Assembly: GCA_027486495.1 (NCBI GenBank) | Contig: JAIXOZ010000117.1 | Coordinates: 1 to 43,080 of the forward strand | Source of the DNA: Comamonadaceae bacterium | Lineage (GTDB): Bacteria > Pseudomonadota > Gammaproteobacteria > Burkholderiales > Burkholderiaceae_C | Reading direction: 5' to 3' | DNA length: 43,080 nucleotides | Part shown: in pieces, positions 7,078 through 14,178 of the stretch | Layout of the letters: every line of letters starts with the position of its first letter | How positions within the stretch are numbered: position 1 is the stretch's first letter | Made by a program: the position numbers and the translations under genes | Notes under the pieces: generated by a model | Told to the model about the DNA's origin: nothing | What the model saw: the letters and a program-made list of their open reading frames with translations, nothing else | The model's database searches: none

Positions 7078-8987
7078 GCCTCACTCCAGAGACCCAGCCC
7101 CAAACTGCGACCTCACCCGAGACCCCGCCTGACTCGCCACGCCAAAACACTTGGGCCATTGACGAATGGCTGTCGTCGGCAGCGCTGGTGTTGATGGTGC
7201 TGATTCCGGTCATTGAAATAGCCATGCGCCCTTGGATGGGCCGTGGCATCGAAAACGCCCCTGTCTTGGTGCAGCACCTGGGTTTGGTGCTGACGATGTG
7301 GGGTGCTTTGGCGGCCGAGCGGCACGGCCACCTGACCACGATGGGCGGCGGCATGCGCCGAAACGGCGAGCGGCCAAGCAGCGGGGTCACCGCTTGGTTT
7401 CAGCCCTTGGCTTTCGGCTTGGCCGCCTTGGTGTGCGGCATGTTGGCCATGAGCAGCTGGCGCTTGGTGGACAGTGAACGCGAGGCCGCCCAAGTGCTGG
7501 CCTACGGCATACCGGTTTGGTGGGTCCAGGCCAGCATGCCTGTGGGCTTTGCGCTGCTGGGGATCAAGCTGGGTGCTCGCAGTGCAATTTTTTCGCGTGC
7601 ATGGACGGCTCAGTGGCTGACGGGTTTGGCCCTCGCGCTTTGCGGCGCCGCCTTGGTGGCGCAATTTGACGGCACGGCCTTTTCTGCGTGGCCCGCGTTC
7701 ATGCTTTTGTGTGTCGCTCTGTTCGCCGGAGCGCCGATTTTTGCGGTGCTGGGCGGTTTGGCTTTGGCTTTGTTTTGGCAAGACGGCATGCCCTTGGCGT
7801 CGGTGTCTTTGTCGCACTACCAAATCACGGTGAACCCGTCCTTGCCTGCGCTGCCCTTGTTCACTTTGGCGGGCTTGGTGTTTGCACGCACAGGGGCTGC
7901 GCAGCGATTGGGCACTTTGTTTGTGGCTTTGTTGGGGCATGGCGCCATAGGTACGGTGCTGGCGACCGCATTGCTGTGCTCTTGTTTCACCGCGTTCACC
8001 GGTGGCAGTGGCGTAACGATTTTGGCTTTGGGGGGTTTGTTGTTGCCCTTGTTGCTCAAGGTGGGTTACCCCGAACAGCGGGGCATCAGTTTGGTCACCA
8101 GTGCCAGTGCTTTGGGTGTTTTGTTGGCACCGTCGGTGCCGCTCATCATGTACGCCATCATCGCCCGCGTCCCGATCAACACCATGTTTTTGGCGGGCCT
8201 GTTGCCCGCGATGGTCATGGTCGCATTTTTATTGGTCTTTGGGGGATATCTGCGCCGGTCCCGTGGGGACTCGCTTTCAGAGGTTGCCCCAAGCCCGCCC
8301 TTGTCTCTGACGCCGCGCCCCTTGCTTTGGCCCTCTGTTTGGGCCGCCAAATGGGAAATTTTGGCCCCTGTGGTGGCCATCGGTTCCTTGGTCAGTGGCT
8401 TGGCCACGCCCACCGAAAGCGCGGCCGTCACTGCGCTCTATGCCATCTTGACCCAAGCCTGGGGACACCGCGAATTGGGTTGGCGCTTGCTCGGCAAATG
8501 CCTGAGCGAATCGGCCCAGATCATTGGCGGGGTGTTGTTGATTTTGGGCATGGCTTTGGCCTTGACCAATTTCTTGATCGACGCGGGCATCCCGGACGCT
8601 GCGATCGAGGCCGTGCAAAGCGCCATTCCCAACAAGTTCTTGTTCTTGTTGGCTTTGACCGCGTTTTTGCTGTTGGCCGGTGCGCTCATGGAAATCTATG
8701 CCGCCATCGTCGTTTTGGTGCCCTTGCTCTTGCCCGTGGCCATGAGCTATGGCGTTGACCCGGTTCACTTTGGCATCATCTTTTTGGCCGCCATGGAGAT
8801 GGGCTTTTTGTGCCCACCGGCAGGCATGAACATTTACTTTTCGTCGGCCATGTTCAAAAAGCCGGTGAGTGAAGTGGCCGTGGCCGTGCTGCCCGCTTTG
8901 TTCGCGATCTTTTTGGGCACACTGGCCATTGCCTCGCTGCCATGGCTGGCCACGGGTTTGCCAGAGCTGTTCGGCCTTTCGCTATGA
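7074..8987 (+). CDS. TRAP transporter fused DctQ-DctM membrane subunit
   Basis: A 637-residue permease that uses an ion gradient to import the ligand delivered by the binding protein. Start GTG at 7074 overlaps the upstream TGA as GTGA. Residues about 25-180 look like the small DctQ subunit (four helices, including WLSSAALVLMVLIPVIEIAM and LGLVLTMWGALAAERHGHL). From about residue 205 the chain is a DctM large subunit with repeated hydrophobic segments, the PALPLFTLAGLVFARTG block, AFTGGSGVTILALGGLLLP and ATPTESAAVTALYAI. Q-M fusions are known in this family, and the frame is continuous with no sign of a sequencing frameshift. It ends nine bases before a convergent small gene. Confidence 0.92.
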   Translation: MSLTPETQPQTATSPETPPDSPRQNTWAIDEWLSSAALVLMVLIPVIEIAMRPWMGRGIENAPVLVQHLGLVLTMWGALAAERHGHLTTMGGGMRRNGERPSSGVTAWFQPLAFGLAALVCGMLAMSSWRLVDSEREAAQVLAYGIPVWWVQASMPVGFALLGIKLGARSAIFSRAWTAQWLTGLALALCGAALVAQFDGTAFSAWPAFMLLCVALFAGAPIFAVLGGLALALFWQDGMPLASVSLSHYQITVNPSLPALPLFTLAGLVFARTGAAQRLGTLFVALLGHGAIGTVLATALLCSCFTAFTGGSGVTILALGGLLLPLLLKVGYPEQRGISLVTSASALGVLLAPSVPLIMYAIIARVPINTMFLAGLLPAMVMVAFLLVFGGYLRRSRGDSLSEVAPSPPLSLTPRPLLWPSVWAAKWEILAPVVAIGSLVSGLATPTESAAVTALYAILTQAWGHRELGWRLLGKCLSESAQIIGGVLLILGMALALTNFLIDAGIPDAAIEAVQSAIPNKFLFLLALTAFLLLAGALMEIYAAIVVLVPLLLPVAMSYGVDPVHFGIIFLAAMEMGFLCPPAGMNIYFSSAMFKKPVSEVAVAVLPALFAIFLGTLAIASLPWLATGLPELFGLSL

Positions 8988-8995
8988 CCGTTGAT

Positions 8996-9229
8996 TCAGT
9001 TGCGAGGTTTGATGAACTTGGCCGCGCACTCTTGGCAAACAAAGGTGCGCTGGTTTAAAAAGCGGGTGAACGAACCCAGCGAACGCGGCCTGTGCAGCCC
9101 GCACCGGTAACAGCTCATGGTGCCCATGTTGGCCGAATCTTGAAAGGGCGAGCCGCCGCCTTTGAAGGTGTAGCGTAGGCCATCGGAAGCCATGATGGAG
9201 TCGGCTTCAAGCTTGAGTGCTGAGGTCAT
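8996..9229 (-). CDS. Small putative zinc-ribbon protein, unknown function
   Basis: A 77-residue protein with two CxxC pairs, CYRCG and CQECA, about 26 residues apart, a spacing expected of a four-cysteine zinc ribbon. The chosen ATG at 9229 (MTSALKLEADSIMASDG) avoids a long unlikely N-terminal extension available upstream to 9457. The protein ends basic (CAAKFIKPRN). It is convergent with the TRAP operon and lies 55 bases downstream of another minus-strand gene, so the two may share a transcript. A regulatory or nucleic-acid-binding role is only a guess; I recognise no named family. Confidence 0.6.
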   Translation of the reverse strand: MTSALKLEADSIMASDGLRYTFKGGGSPFQDSANMGTMSCYRCGLHRPRSLGSFTRFLNQRTFVCQECAAKFIKPRN

Positions 9230-9284
9230 GGAGTGTGGGTGGTGGGGTAAAGAATTGAAATTGATGGCGTTGACTGCGGCCTTC

Positions 9285-10037
9285 TCAGGCGAAATCCAAT
9301 TGAGGTGCTGTGGCCAGCCAGAGCGCATCAATGTCACGCAAAGTCTGGCGATCAAAACGGTCGTGTTCTTCCCAATACCGCCCTGACTCGACCCAATAGC
9401 CCACATCGGCCTCGAAGCGCAAGGCGGATTCAACGAAAGACGCGTGTTGTGCTTCATGACTTGGGCGTTGGTTCATGAACGCCAACTCTTCAAATGCCAC
9501 GCGGGGAAAGCACAGCCTTGAGCTTTCAAGCTCGGAGAGATTGACCACGGTGCAGCCTTGGCGTTTGGCCAAAGCCTGCAAACGCAAAGATTTGGCTTCC
9601 AAGCTTTGCAAGGTGACATCGGCACGCAAAGGGTCGGCCGTGCCTGCACCATAAAAATGGGTACTCTGTCCTGGTTTGGCGTCGTAGACCATGTCGCAGC
9701 CGATGTAGGCGAGGACATCTGGCTTCAGTGCACCCAGCGCCCAATACCCGGCCGTGAAAGACATGGTGCCGCCCGCATACACAAAGCCACCAAACATATT
9801 TTGGATGGGCACAAACTGCTCGGCCGTGACGACACGTTTGCCGCACAGATCGCCAGCACTGGGGTGTCTGTCCAGGGGAAAATCTTCCGGGTAAATCAGA
9901 CAATTCCAGGAAGGGCATGCCTTCCAAGCGTTGTTGATCACAATGATGTGGGAAAAACAGGACGTGTCCCACTCTGCGGTTCTGACCGCATCGGGTGCGC
10001 TCCCAACAATCAGCACTTTTTTCAACACGTTGGTCAT
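9285..10037 (-). CDS. Unknown Rossmann-like protein, possible glycosyltransferase (DUF115/GT29/GT42-like layout)
   Basis: A 250-residue protein I cannot name. The N-terminus reads KKVLIVGSAPDAVRTAEW, a strand-glycine-loop typical of nucleotide- or sugar-nucleotide-binding Rossmann folds, followed by IIVINNAWKACPSWNCLIYPEDF. A second block, AGGTMSFTAGYWALGALKPDVLAYIGCDMVY, resembles in position and pattern the second motif of DUF115 and sialyltransferase-like enzymes (small residues, long helix, then IGCDM). The ATG at 10037 places the glycine loop at residues 8-14 as expected; the frame extends to 10124 but that part is not protein-like. No cell-surface sugar genes are nearby, so the role is open. 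Confidence 0.6.
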   Translation of the reverse strand: MTNVLKKVLIVGSAPDAVRTAEWDTSCFSHIIVINNAWKACPSWNCLIYPEDFPLDRHPSAGDLCGKRVVTAEQFVPIQNMFGGFVYAGGTMSFTAGYWALGALKPDVLAYIGCDMVYDAKPGQSTHFYGAGTADPLRADVTLQSLEAKSLRLQALAKRQGCTVVNLSELESSRLCFPRVAFEELAFMNQRPSHEAQHASFVESALRFEADVGYWVESGRYWEEHDRFDRQTLRDIDALWLATAPQLDFA

Positions 10038-10435
10038 AAGAAAAGATGTACGCCTCAATCCCCCCATGTTTGAGCTTGGAGATGACAACGTGATGAACAG
10101 CAAAAGACAGAGACAAGACGGCACAATTCACGCCCGTTGCCCTGCCAGGGTACGGCCTGCTTGTGCATGAGCCCCCAACACACACGGGACGACTGTCAGG
10201 ACTGCGCGCGTGATCTACGCCCATCGCCCAGGGGCTGGCTCCTGCCAAACAAAGCCTTGCAGTCGCATGGACTGAACCCAAACCAAGGGCAATCCCTGAG
10301 TTCGGCCATCCGAAAGACCTGCTTTGGCATTCGCAGATTGTTCAAAATCAGCGGGAACAGCAAGATACAGATCAACCCTCCGGTGGTGATGCCGACCATG
10401 ACGGGCGCGCACCCCGAGCTTCCCCAGGAGAAAAA
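10038..10435. other. 398-base intergenic region between divergent genes
   Basis: This must hold the promoters of the minus-strand unknown gene and of the plus-strand SDR gene. A good ribosome binding site, CCAGGAGAAAAA, precedes the ATG at 10436. A minus-strand frame 10196-10399 (67 codons) has one hydrophobic stretch, GLICILLFPLILNNL, but no recognisable family and only a weak start, so I do not call it a gene. No convincing -35/-10 pair, repeat or RNA was found. Confidence 0.4.
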
Positions 10436-11356
10436 ATGAGCAAAACCCGATTGGTAGAAGACAAAGTCGTGGTGGTCACCGGCGCTGGTGGCGGCATTGG
10501 CCGTGACATCGCGCTGGCCATGGCGCGTGAAGGCGCCAAGGTGGTGGTCAACGACATCGGCGCTTCGGTTTCGGGCGAAGGCCAGGACGCAGGCCCGGCG
10601 CAAAAAGTGGTGGACGAAATCCAAGCCATGGGTGGTCAGGCCGCAGCCAACACCGACAGCGTGTCCGACGCCGCAGGCGCAGCCCGCATCATCGAAACGG
10701 CCATCGACAGCTTTGGCCGCATCGACGTGGTGGTCAACAACGCGGGCATCTTGCGCGACCGCTTTTTCCACAAGATGAGCATGGACGAATGGGATGCCGT
10801 GCTCAAGGTGCACCTGTATGGCGCGTTTTATGTCAGCCGAGCTGCCGCGACCCACTTCAAGGAGCAGGAAAGCGGCAACTACATCCACATGACGTCCACC
10901 TCGGGCTTGGTGGGCAACTTCGGCCAGGCCAACTACTCGGCGGCAAAATTGGGCGTGACCGCGCTGTCCAAGTCGATTGCCCTCGACATGCAAAAGTTCA
11001 ACGTGCGCTCCAACTGCATCTCGCCCTTTGCCTGGAGCCGCATGATCGGCTCGATCCCGACCGAGACGCCCGAAGAGCAAGCCCGCGTGGAGCGCATCAA
11101 GCAGATGACGCCCGCCAAGATCGCGCCCATGGCCGTGGCCCTGGCCAGCGACGACTCGGCCCATGTGAACGGCCAGGTCTTTGCCGTGCGCAACAACGAA
11201 ATCTTTTTGATGAGCCAGCCGCGCCCCATCCGCTCGGTGCACCGCAGCGAGGGCTGGACGCCGCAGTCGGTGCTCGACCAGGCCATGCCCGCACTCCAAT
11301 CCAGCTTTTTCGATTTGGACCGTTCGGGTGACGTGTTCAGTTGGGACCCGATCTGA
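10436..11356 (+). CDS. Short-chain dehydrogenase, (3R)-hydroxyacyl-CoA dehydrogenase-like
   Basis: NAD(P)-dependent oxidoreductase of the classical SDR fold, 306 residues. The cofactor loop is TGAGGGIG (residues 15-22), NNAG follows at about 103-106, and the catalytic set is serine of TSTSG (about 154-156), Tyr167 and Lys171 (YSAAK). The sequence VVNDIGASVSGEG after the second strand and the extra C-terminal segment (IRSVHRSEGWTPQSVLDQAMP) resemble the dehydrogenase part of peroxisomal multifunctional enzyme type 2 and steroid or branched-chain acyl-CoA clusters. It is followed within ten bases by the DUF35-thiolase gene, so it probably oxidises a 3-hydroxyacyl-CoA that the partner then cleaves. 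The exact substrate is unknown. Confidence 0.85.
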   Translation: MSKTRLVEDKVVVVTGAGGGIGRDIALAMAREGAKVVVNDIGASVSGEGQDAGPAQKVVDEIQAMGGQAAANTDSVSDAAGAARIIETAIDSFGRIDVVVNNAGILRDRFFHKMSMDEWDAVLKVHLYGAFYVSRAAATHFKEQESGNYIHMTSTSGLVGNFGQANYSAAKLGVTALSKSIALDMQKFNVRSNCISPFAWSRMIGSIPTETPEEQARVERIKQMTPAKIAPMAVALASDDSAHVNGQVFAVRNNEIFLMSQPRPIRSVHRSEGWTPQSVLDQAMPALQSSFFDLDRSGDVFSWDPI

Positions 11357-11366
11357 GGCGATGCGC

Positions 11367-12986
11367 ATGCAAACACAGAACAAAGATGCCGGTGTGCTCG
11401 CGCAGCACCAAGCCGCCTTGGCCGAAGGCCGTTTCCTGATTCAGCAATGCGGCGATTGCAGCCAGCACATTTACTTTCCGCGAGAGGTCTGCCCGCACTG
11501 CGGCAGCAACGCACTCGCGCTGGTGGCCCCCAAGGGCCTGGGCACGGTGTATTCGGTCACCACCGTGCGCCGCAAACCCGATGCGGGTGGCGACTACAAC
11601 GTCTGCCTGATCGACTTGGACGAAGGCGTGCGCCTGATGAGCCGCGTGGACATAGACCCCGTCGACAATGTGCAGGTGGGCCAACGGGTGCAAGCCCGCG
11701 TGCTGGTCGACAAAAGCCAAGGCATGGTGGTGTTTGACCCGGTCAGCACAGAGGCCATGTCGGCCAAGCCCGTGCCCCGTGGCCCAGCCGCATCGGCAGC
11801 GGTGCACACCTCTTCAGGCCTCAAAGCCCTGCGCGGCAGCGCGGCCATCGCGGGTGTGGCCACCTTTGGTTGTGGCGAGGCCACGGGTTTTACCGAGATG
11901 GAAGTGCTGGCCCGCGCTGCGCACGCCGCCGTGGCCGATGCCGGTTTGAAGATGAGCGACATCGACGGCCTGTGCACTGCCAGTGTGCTGTCCACCATGT
12001 GGCCCATGCCGGTGACCGAGTACTTGGGCATCAACCCGCGCTACACCAACGGCACCATGCTCGGCGGCTCCAGTTTTGTGGCGCACCTCTTGCCTGCCAT
12101 GATGGCTTTGCAGTCGGGCCAGTGCAACGCGGTGCTGGTGTGTTACGGCAGCACGCAGCGCACGGCCACCTTTGGCCGCGCTGAGATCGCGCAAGCCCGC
12201 CGCGTGATGGACCCGCAGCCCTATGAAACCCCCTATGCCCCGATGCAGCCGCTCAGTGCCTACGCGCTGGCCACGCGCCGGCACATGCACCGATACGGCA
12301 CCACCCGCCGCCAGCTGGCCGAAGTGGCGGTGGCCGCACGCGCCTGGGCGCAGCGCAACCCCGAAGCCTTCATGCGCGATCCGCTGTCGATTGACGAGGT
12401 GCTCAAGGCCCGCATGGTGTCCGACCCCTTGTCGGTGCGCGACTGTTGCCTGGTCACCGACGGTGGCGGCGCCTTTGTGTTGGTGCGTGGCGAGCGTGCG
12501 CGCGATTTGCCGAAGAAACCGGTGTACGTGTTGGGCAACGCCACCGCCAACTGGAACCGGCAGGTCTCGTCCATGCACGACCTCACCGTCACATCGGCCA
12601 GCCAGTCGGGGCGCGAAGCCTTTGCCATGGCGGGCCTCACGCCCGCCGACATGAACGTGGTGCAGCTGTACGACGCCTTCACCATCAACACCTTGCTCTT
12701 CCTCGAAGACCTCGGCTTTTGCAAAAAAGGCGAAGGCGGTGCATTTGTCGAAGGCGGCGCGATCGCACCCGGTGGCCGCCTGGCGGTCAACACCAACGGC
12801 GGCGGCTTGTCGTGCACGCACCCCGGCATGTACGGCATCTTCACTGTCATCGAAGCCGTGCGCCAGTTGCGCGGCGAAGGCGGCGAGCGCCAAGTGCAGG
12901 GTGCCCAAACCGCGCTGGCCCACGGCAACGGCGGCACGCTGTCGAGCCAGTCCACGGCCATCCTGGGCACTTTTGATACCTTTTGA
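11367..12986 (+). CDS. DUF35 (zinc ribbon/OB-fold)-thiolase fusion protein
   Basis: A two-domain acyl-CoA enzyme of 539 residues. Residues about 20-130 form a DUF35 domain with a zinc ribbon (CGDCSQHIYF, CPHCGS) and an OB-fold. Residues about 150-539 are an SCP2-type thiolase (GVATFGCGEATGFTEMEVL, DGLCTASVLSTMW, VVQLYDAFTINTLLFLEDLGF, NTNGGGLSCTHPGMYG). Where thiolases carry the nucleophilic cysteine the sequence reads GTMLGGSSFVAHLL, without cysteine. This is as in Ltp2-type retro-aldolases, which work with a separate DUF35 partner. Cleavage of a 3-hydroxy or 3-keto acyl-CoA is inferred. GAGG at 11355-11358 suits ATG 11367; ATG 11361 or GTG 11328 are possible. Confidence 0.82.
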   Translation: MQTQNKDAGVLAQHQAALAEGRFLIQQCGDCSQHIYFPREVCPHCGSNALALVAPKGLGTVYSVTTVRRKPDAGGDYNVCLIDLDEGVRLMSRVDIDPVDNVQVGQRVQARVLVDKSQGMVVFDPVSTEAMSAKPVPRGPAASAAVHTSSGLKALRGSAAIAGVATFGCGEATGFTEMEVLARAAHAAVADAGLKMSDIDGLCTASVLSTMWPMPVTEYLGINPRYTNGTMLGGSSFVAHLLPAMMALQSGQCNAVLVCYGSTQRTATFGRAEIAQARRVMDPQPYETPYAPMQPLSAYALATRRHMHRYGTTRRQLAEVAVAARAWAQRNPEAFMRDPLSIDEVLKARMVSDPLSVRDCCLVTDGGGAFVLVRGERARDLPKKPVYVLGNATANWNRQVSSMHDLTVTSASQSGREAFAMAGLTPADMNVVQLYDAFTINTLLFLEDLGFCKKGEGGAFVEGGAIAPGGRLAVNTNGGGLSCTHPGMYGIFTVIEAVRQLRGEGGERQVQGAQTALAHGNGGTLSSQSTAILGTFDTF

Positions 12987-12993
12987 GCACCTC

Positions 12994-13125
12994 ATGATCC
13001 GAGACCCCGAAACCTTTGAAGCCCTGCTCGACTCCGTGCGCCGTTTTGTGCGCCAGCTCCTGGTGCCCGAGATGCCGATGACCCTGAGGGGCAAAGTGCC
13101 CAAGTGCGAGCTGTTCGAGCAATGA
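12994..13125 (+). pseudogene. N-terminal stump of an acyl-CoA dehydrogenase gene
   Basis: ATG at 12994 opens a 43-codon frame starting MIRDPETFEALLDSVRRFVRQ LLVPE (written in two parts), a typical first helix of an acyl-CoA dehydrogenase. After LLVPE the family similarity stops abruptly and unrelated residues lead to TGA at 13123-13125. The remaining roughly 340 residues are missing. The stump follows the DUF35-thiolase stop by seven bases, so it was once the next gene in that operon. A deletion that brought the downstream hydratase gene closer is the simplest explanation. Confidence 0.65.
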
Positions 13126-13231
13126 AACGCGGCGCAAACCGACCAAGCCTGAGCGCTCTTCTTGACTGACAAAGGTGGACTTTCACAAAAACAGACGGCC
13201 ATACGGCCTCGACTCGGCGAAGATCGAGCCC

Positions 13232-14113
13232 ATGAACACCCCCACCACCTTAGACGCGACCCAAGTCGCGCACCTGCGCAGCTGGGAAGGCCGCATCGAA
13301 ACATGGACCGACGAGATCGTGGCCGCCCCCCTGCGTGGCCAAAGTGCCTTGCTTGACCGCGATGACGCCCGACAAGCCGCAAGCAGCGAAGTGCCGCCTC
13401 TGTGGCACTGGCTGTACTTTTTGCCGCAGGCCCCGCAAAGCCAAATTGGGCCCGATGGTCACCCACTGCGCGGGGGCTTTTTGCCGCCCGTGCCCCTGCC
13501 GCGCCGCATGTGGGCCGGGGGCCGCTTGCAGTGGCAAACCGACAACCCGCTGCGCGTGGGCGATGCCGCACAAAAGCGCTCGCGCATCGCATCGGTCAAA
13601 CACAAGTCCGGCCGCACCGGCGACCTGCTGTTTGTGGAAGTCGAGCACGCCTTCCACAACGCCCAAGGCCTGTGCCTGACCGAAACCCACGACATCGTCT
13701 ACCGCGCCGCCGCCGTGCCCGGCGCCCCTGAAGTGCCACCCACCGCCGCTGAGACCGGTGCGCCCTGGCAGCGCGAGTTTGTGCCCGACCCGGTGTCGCT
13801 GTTTCGCTATTCGGCGCTCACCTTCAACGGCCACCGCATCCACTACGACCGCAGCTACGTCACGCAAGAAGAAGGCTACCCCGGCCTCATCGTGCACGGT
13901 CCGCTGATCGCGACCTTGCTGGTGGACCTGGTGCGCAGGCAAGTGCCAGAGGCCCGCGTGGCCTCGTTCCAATTCCGCGCGGTGCGCCCCACCTTTGACC
14001 TGCACCCTTTGCGCCTGAACGGACGACCCTCTGCCGATGGCAAGACGGTTGAGCTGTGGGCTTGTGACCACGAAGGCTGGCTCACCATGCAGGCCCAGGC
14101 CACGCTGGCCTGA
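13232..14113 (+). CDS. ich: MaoC-type hydratase, probable itaconyl-CoA hydratase
   Basis: A 293-residue double hot-dog protein: an N-terminal FAS1/HTD2-like dehydratase half (WHWLYFLPQAPQSQIGPDGHP, GGFLPPVPLPRRMWAGG) and a C-terminal MaoC half with the hydratase signature (YSALTFNGHRIHYD, EEGYPGLIVHGPLIATLL). Members of this group include mesaconyl-CoA and itaconyl-CoA hydratases, which form citramalyl-CoA. The itaconyl-CoA call rests mostly on context: downstream are an acyl-CoA dehydrogenase, CaiB-type transferase, MmgE/PrpD protein and CitE-like lyase, the same gene families as in the P. aeruginosa itaconate locus. The ATG at 13232 is chosen over 13175 because the upstream 19 residues are not conserved-looking. 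HTD2-like or mesaconyl-CoA hydratase activity is the main alternative. Confidence 0.72.
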   Translation: MNTPTTLDATQVAHLRSWEGRIETWTDEIVAAPLRGQSALLDRDDARQAASSEVPPLWHWLYFLPQAPQSQIGPDGHPLRGGFLPPVPLPRRMWAGGRLQWQTDNPLRVGDAAQKRSRIASVKHKSGRTGDLLFVEVEHAFHNAQGLCLTETHDIVYRAAAVPGAPEVPPTAAETGAPWQREFVPDPVSLFRYSALTFNGHRIHYDRSYVTQEEGYPGLIVHGPLIATLLVDLVRRQVPEARVASFQFRAVRPTFDLHPLRLNGRPSADGKTVELWACDHEGWLTMQAQATLA

Positions 14114-14178
14114 CAGGCCCGAACGCGCATCACCTTTAGCCATTGCACCGCACCCAACCCCAACAAAACTGAGCCCCC

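Noticed and set aside
7074..8987. Suspected frameshift joining separate dctQ and dctM genes
   Set aside because: The frame is continuous with in-frame linker sequence, and fused DctQM subunits are known in this transporter family.
10196..10399. Minus-strand frame with one hydrophobic helix between the divergent genes
   Set aside because: No recognisable family, no clear ribosome binding site and weak coding character; it is described only within the intergenic entry.
11814..13592. Very long minus-strand open frame of 592 codons opposite the thiolase gene
   Set aside because: Its translation is Ala/Gly/His/Arg-rich with no family signal. Such shadows are expected in high-GC DNA opposite a real gene with consistent codon use.
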